This document shows positions 45,764 to 47,706 of a DNA stretch of 47,706 nt, piece by piece. The DNA lies in contig NZ_JAQGLV010000083.1 in assembly GCF_028292705.1 (NCBI RefSeq), positions 1 through 47,706 of the forward strand. Reading direction: 5' to 3'. A program made the translations under genes and the position numbers. The notes under the pieces were generated by a model. That model was not told where the DNA came from. It did not search any database and saw only the letters and a program-made list of their open reading frames with translations. This DNA is from Collimonas fungivorans. Lineage in GTDB: Bacteria; Pseudomonadota; Gammaproteobacteria; Burkholderiales; Burkholderiaceae_D. Positions within the stretch are counted from its first letter, which is position 1; every line of letters starts with the position of its first letter.

Positions 45764-46648
45764 TCATCCCTGCTGTCGCCGTAAAACCCGCGGCAGCCAG
45801 CCGCGCGGCGCAATCAGCAGCGAGACCAGGTAACAGGCGGTCGCGCAAACGATGATGGTCGGACCGGAAGGGGCTGCGGTGTAGTAAGACAGCAGCAAAC
45901 CGGCATAAGCTGCCAACGCGGCCTGCAAGGCGCTGTTCAAGAGTTGCGCCGGCAAGCTTTCATGCCACAGCCGGGCCGAGACCGCGGGCAGCATCATCAG
46001 GCCCACTGCCATCAGCGTGCCCAGGGTCTGGAACGAGGCGACCAGGTTGAGCACCACCAGCATCAGGAACAGCTGCTGGAACAATCCTGCCCGCCTGCCG
46101 CTTGCCGCCAGGTAGGAAGGATCGAAACTTTCCAGCAGCAGGCCGCGATAGGCCAGCGCGCCCGCCAGCAAGCTGAACGTGCTGACTCCCGCCACCAGCA
46201 ACAGGCCAGGCCGGTCGACTCCAAGCACATTGCCGAACAAGATATGCAGCAAATCCAGCTTGGAGCCATTCATAGAGATCAGCATCACGCCCAGGGCGAG
46301 CGCGGTCAGGTAAATGGAGGCCAGGCTGGCGTCTTCCTTCAGGCCGGTAGTCCGGCTGATGCGGGCGGCAATCGCCACCACGATCACGCCGGCCAGGAAG
46401 CCGCCGATGCTCAACGCCGGCAGCGACAGGCCGAACAAGATGAATCCGATGGCGACGCCCGGCAATACCGCATGGCTGAGCGCATCGCCGAACAAGCTCA
46501 TGCGCCGCAAGGTCAGCAATACACCCAGCGGTGCGCTGCTGAGCGCCAGCGCCAAGGCGCCGATCAAGGCGCGCCGCATGAAAGCGAACTCGGAAAATGG
46601 GGCCCATGCAAGCTGCTGCGCGCCGCCCAGCCACGCTGCCGGCGTCAC
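45764..46648 (-). CDS. znuB: Zinc ABC transporter permease, ZnuB-like
   Basis: Membrane subunit of the metal uptake transporter, 294 residues with about eight hydrophobic segments of the ABC-3 type: FMRRALIGALALALSSAPLGVLLTLRRMSLFGDALSHAVLPGVAIGFI and DASLASIYLTALALGVMLISMNGSK. The start is the GTG at 46648, whose GTGA overlaps the ATPase stop by 4 bp, with GGAGG upstream. Overlap implies translational coupling with the ATPase. Zinc as substrate is inferred from the neighbours. Confidence 0.9.
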   Translation of the reverse strand: MTPAAWLGGAQQLAWAPFSEFAFMRRALIGALALALSSAPLGVLLTLRRMSLFGDALSHAVLPGVAIGFILFGLSLPALSIGGFLAGVIVVAIAARISRTTGLKEDASLASIYLTALALGVMLISMNGSKLDLLHILFGNVLGVDRPGLLLVAGVSTFSLLAGALAYRGLLLESFDPSYLAASGRRAGLFQQLFLMLVVLNLVASFQTLGTLMAVGLMMLPAVSARLWHESLPAQLLNSALQAALAAYAGLLLSYYTAAPSGPTIIVCATACYLVSLLIAPRGWLPRVLRRQQG

Positions 46649-47367
46649 GCCGCAGCCTCCGCTGCGTTTGTGTCCGGCATGTGCTTGGCCAGATGCAGAT
46701 GCGGCTCGCTCAGCACTTGCTCGGTAGCGCCCCAGGCCACCAGACGCCGCGCCAGCAGGACTGCCTGCGGGAAGTGGCGGCGTACTTGTTCATGATCGTG
46801 CAGCACGGCGATGACGGTACGCTGCTGCGCATGCCAGGCATGGATAATCGCCAGCAGGTCCTCGGTGGTCTTGGCGTCCACTGCATTGAACGGTTCGTCC
46901 AGCAAGATCAGGTCGGCGTCCTGGACCAGGATGCGCGCAAACAGTACCCGCTGCATCTGCCCGGCCGACAGGCTGCCGACAGAGCGCTGTGCAAATCCCT
47001 GCAAACCAACCGCCAGCAACGCGTCTGTTGCCCGCTCGGCCAGCGCCGGACCGACGCCGCCGAAAATGCCAAGCCGTTGCCAGTAACCCAGGCAAATGCA
47101 ATCCAGCACCGAAATCGGAAAACTGCGGTCGATCTCGGCTTGCTGCGGCAGATAGGCGATGCGCTTGCGCGCCACATGCAGCGCGACCTGGCCGCTATCG
47201 ACCGGCACCAGGCCCAGCAAGCTCTTCAGCAAGGTGCTTTTGCCGGCGCCGTTGGGTCCAACCACAGCCGTCAGGGAGCCGCGCGCAAAACTGCCGCTGA
47301 TGCAATGCAAGGCCGGATGCCGGCGATAGGCGACACTCAACTCGTGAACTGCGACGGCCGGTTTCAT
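46645..47367 (-). CDS. znuC: Zinc ABC transporter ATP-binding protein, ZnuC-like
   Basis: ATPase subunit of the metal importer, 240 residues from the ATG at 47367 (GGAG seven bases upstream). Walker A GPNGAGKST is at 37-45, signature LSAGQMQRV at 133-141, Walker B LILLDEPFNAVD at 153-164 and switch H190 in AVLHDHEQV. Y72 region AYLPQQAEIDRSFPISVLD is the Q-loop of metal-type importers. Longer frames upstream overlap the small membrane gene and are unlikely. It overlaps that peptide gene by 4 bp (ATGA) and the permease by 4 bp. Confidence 0.92.
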   Translation of the reverse strand: MKPAVAVHELSVAYRRHPALHCISGSFARGSLTAVVGPNGAGKSTLLKSLLGLVPVDSGQVALHVARKRIAYLPQQAEIDRSFPISVLDCICLGYWQRLGIFGGVGPALAERATDALLAVGLQGFAQRSVGSLSAGQMQRVLFARILVQDADLILLDEPFNAVDAKTTEDLLAIIHAWHAQQRTVIAVLHDHEQVRRHFPQAVLLARRLVAWGATEQVLSEPHLHLAKHMPDTNAAEAAA

Positions 47368-47483
47368 CCGATATCTCCAGCCAGCGCCCACCAGACCCCA
47401 AGCCAGAACAACAGGCATACCGGCAGCACCAGCAACAGGCGTATCCATGCCGAACGAGCCAGCATGGTGGGAGCGGCGGCCAT
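47364..47483 (-). CDS. 39-residue single-pass membrane peptide in the zinc operon
   Basis: A small reading frame of 39 codons plus stop: MAAAPTMLARSAWIRL, then a hydrophobic helix LLLVLPVCLLFWLGVWWA (about 16-33), ending LAGDIG. Its TGA overlaps the ATG of the ATPase gene (ATGA), and its start is two bases after the stop of the GTPase gene. This tight placement, typical of coupled operon genes, plus a clear membrane helix, argue for a real peptide. No family is recognised. It could be a small subunit or regulator of the transporter, or a membrane peptide whose translation only couples the genes. Confidence 0.6.
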   Translation of the reverse strand: MAAAPTMLARSAWIRLLLVLPVCLLFWLGVWWALAGDIG

Positions 47484-47485
47484 GC

Positions 47486-47706
47486 TCAATGCCCTTCCGC
47501 GGCGGTTCTTTGCCAGCCCGGAAACGGATCGTCGAAGCGGCGCCAGGCAGCCATGCCGAGGCCGGTTTCCGCCGCATCCAGCAGGCAGGCTTGCAGCTTC
47601 CTGCGGATTTCATCCTGGTCCATGTCCTGTCCGATGAACACGATTTCCTGATGCCGGTCGCCGTAAGGTTCGCTCCAGCCGGCCTTGATCTGGGCGCGCG
47701 TATGCG
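47486..47706 (-). CDS. COG0523 GTPase (zinc metallochaperone type), C-terminal part
   Basis: About 73 C-terminal residues of a larger protein that continues past the window end. They read AGWSEPYGDRHQEIVFIGQ, then DEIRRKLQACLLDA and RRFDDPFPGW, as in the C-terminal domain of COG0523/CobW-family GTPases (YeiR, ZigA, ZagA), where xPYGDRRQELVFIG-like sequence is common. Zinc-starvation members of this family are usually induced by Zur together with znuABC; its place two bases before the peptide gene supports that. The GTPase domain and CxCC motif are outside the window. Confidence 0.8.
   Translation of the reverse strand, partial: HTRAQIKAGWSEPYGDRHQEIVFIGQDMDQDEIRRKLQACLLDAAETGLGMAAWRRFDDPFPGWQRTAAEGH

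Noticed and set aside
47368-47613. N-terminal extension of the zinc ATPase frame
   Set aside because: It overlaps the membrane peptide and GTPase genes; the ATPase domain starts at the ATG at 47367, which has its own ribosome site.

Overview
The window reads as a chromosomal segment of a GC-rich beta-proteobacterium. The gene content and protein style fit Burkholderiales, most likely Oxalobacteraceae (Collimonas- or Herbaspirillum-like); this is inferred from recognised protein families, not from a database search. No rRNA, tRNA, CRISPR array, phage or plasmid gene was recognised. Coding density is high, with short intergenic gaps and several ATGA/GTGA stop-start overlaps.

Layout. (a) 1-3.3 kb: osmoprotection locus. 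A partial betB and betI lie on the minus strand, divergent from a BCCT transporter (betT), with a BetI operator palindrome between them. (b) 3.3-12.3 kb: housekeeping genes. These are a RutG-type uracil permease, small membrane and ABM-domain proteins, a DUF3563-like protein, exonuclease I (sbcB), a DUF3861 protein, a YqjI-like PadR regulator, spermidine acetyltransferase (speG) and the fadE acyl-CoA dehydrogenase. Two inverted-repeat elements lie here: a perfect 20-bp hairpin after sbcB and a 112-bp MITE-like element between fadE and speG. (c) 12.8-16.5 kb: plus-strand genes for an SDR/thioester-reductase-like protein, YpfJ-type zinc peptidase, MAPEG protein, a small unknown, an S4 RNA-binding protein and a DUF924 protein. 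(d) 16.5-19.4 kb: divergent sulfide-oxidation pair, a persulfide-dioxygenase-like MBL protein and a DUF442-phosphatase/sulfide:quinone oxidoreductase fusion. (e) 19.4-22.3 kb: Zn/Cd/Pb P-type ATPase with a CadR/PbrR MerR regulator and a 19-bp-spaced MerR-type promoter. (f) 22.3-28.9 kb: two LysR regulators, an aldo/keto reductase, a DUF885 protein and a membrane diguanylate cyclase.

(g) 29.0-43.5 kb: a 14.5-kb minus-strand polysaccharide cluster. Its order is two paralogous glycosyltransferases, acyltransferase, methyltransferase, rmd, gmd, manC/wbpW, wzm, wzt and three GT4 enzymes (wbpX, wbpY, wbpZ-like). The rmd-gmd-wbpW-wzm-wzt-wbpX-wbpY-wbpZ part has the order and the enzyme set of the Pseudomonas aeruginosa A-band (common polysaccharide antigen) locus. 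It should therefore make GDP-D-rhamnose, build a D-rhamnan and export it by an ABC transporter. Extra modification genes sit at the promoter-proximal end. Upstream lies a small IS5-N-terminal-like (DUF4096-like) protein without a DDE domain, a candidate domesticated regulator of the EpsR type.

(h) 44.8-47.7 kb: a zinc-uptake operon on the minus strand. It holds a partial COG0523 GTPase, an unannotated 39-residue membrane peptide, and ZnuC-, ZnuB- and ZnuA-type genes, most of them overlapping or nearly touching.

The most unusual material is the polysaccharide cluster with its Pro/Glu-linker glycosyltransferase and transposase-like upstream gene, the DUF442-SQR fusion, the two hairpin elements and the coupled small membrane protein in the zinc operon.
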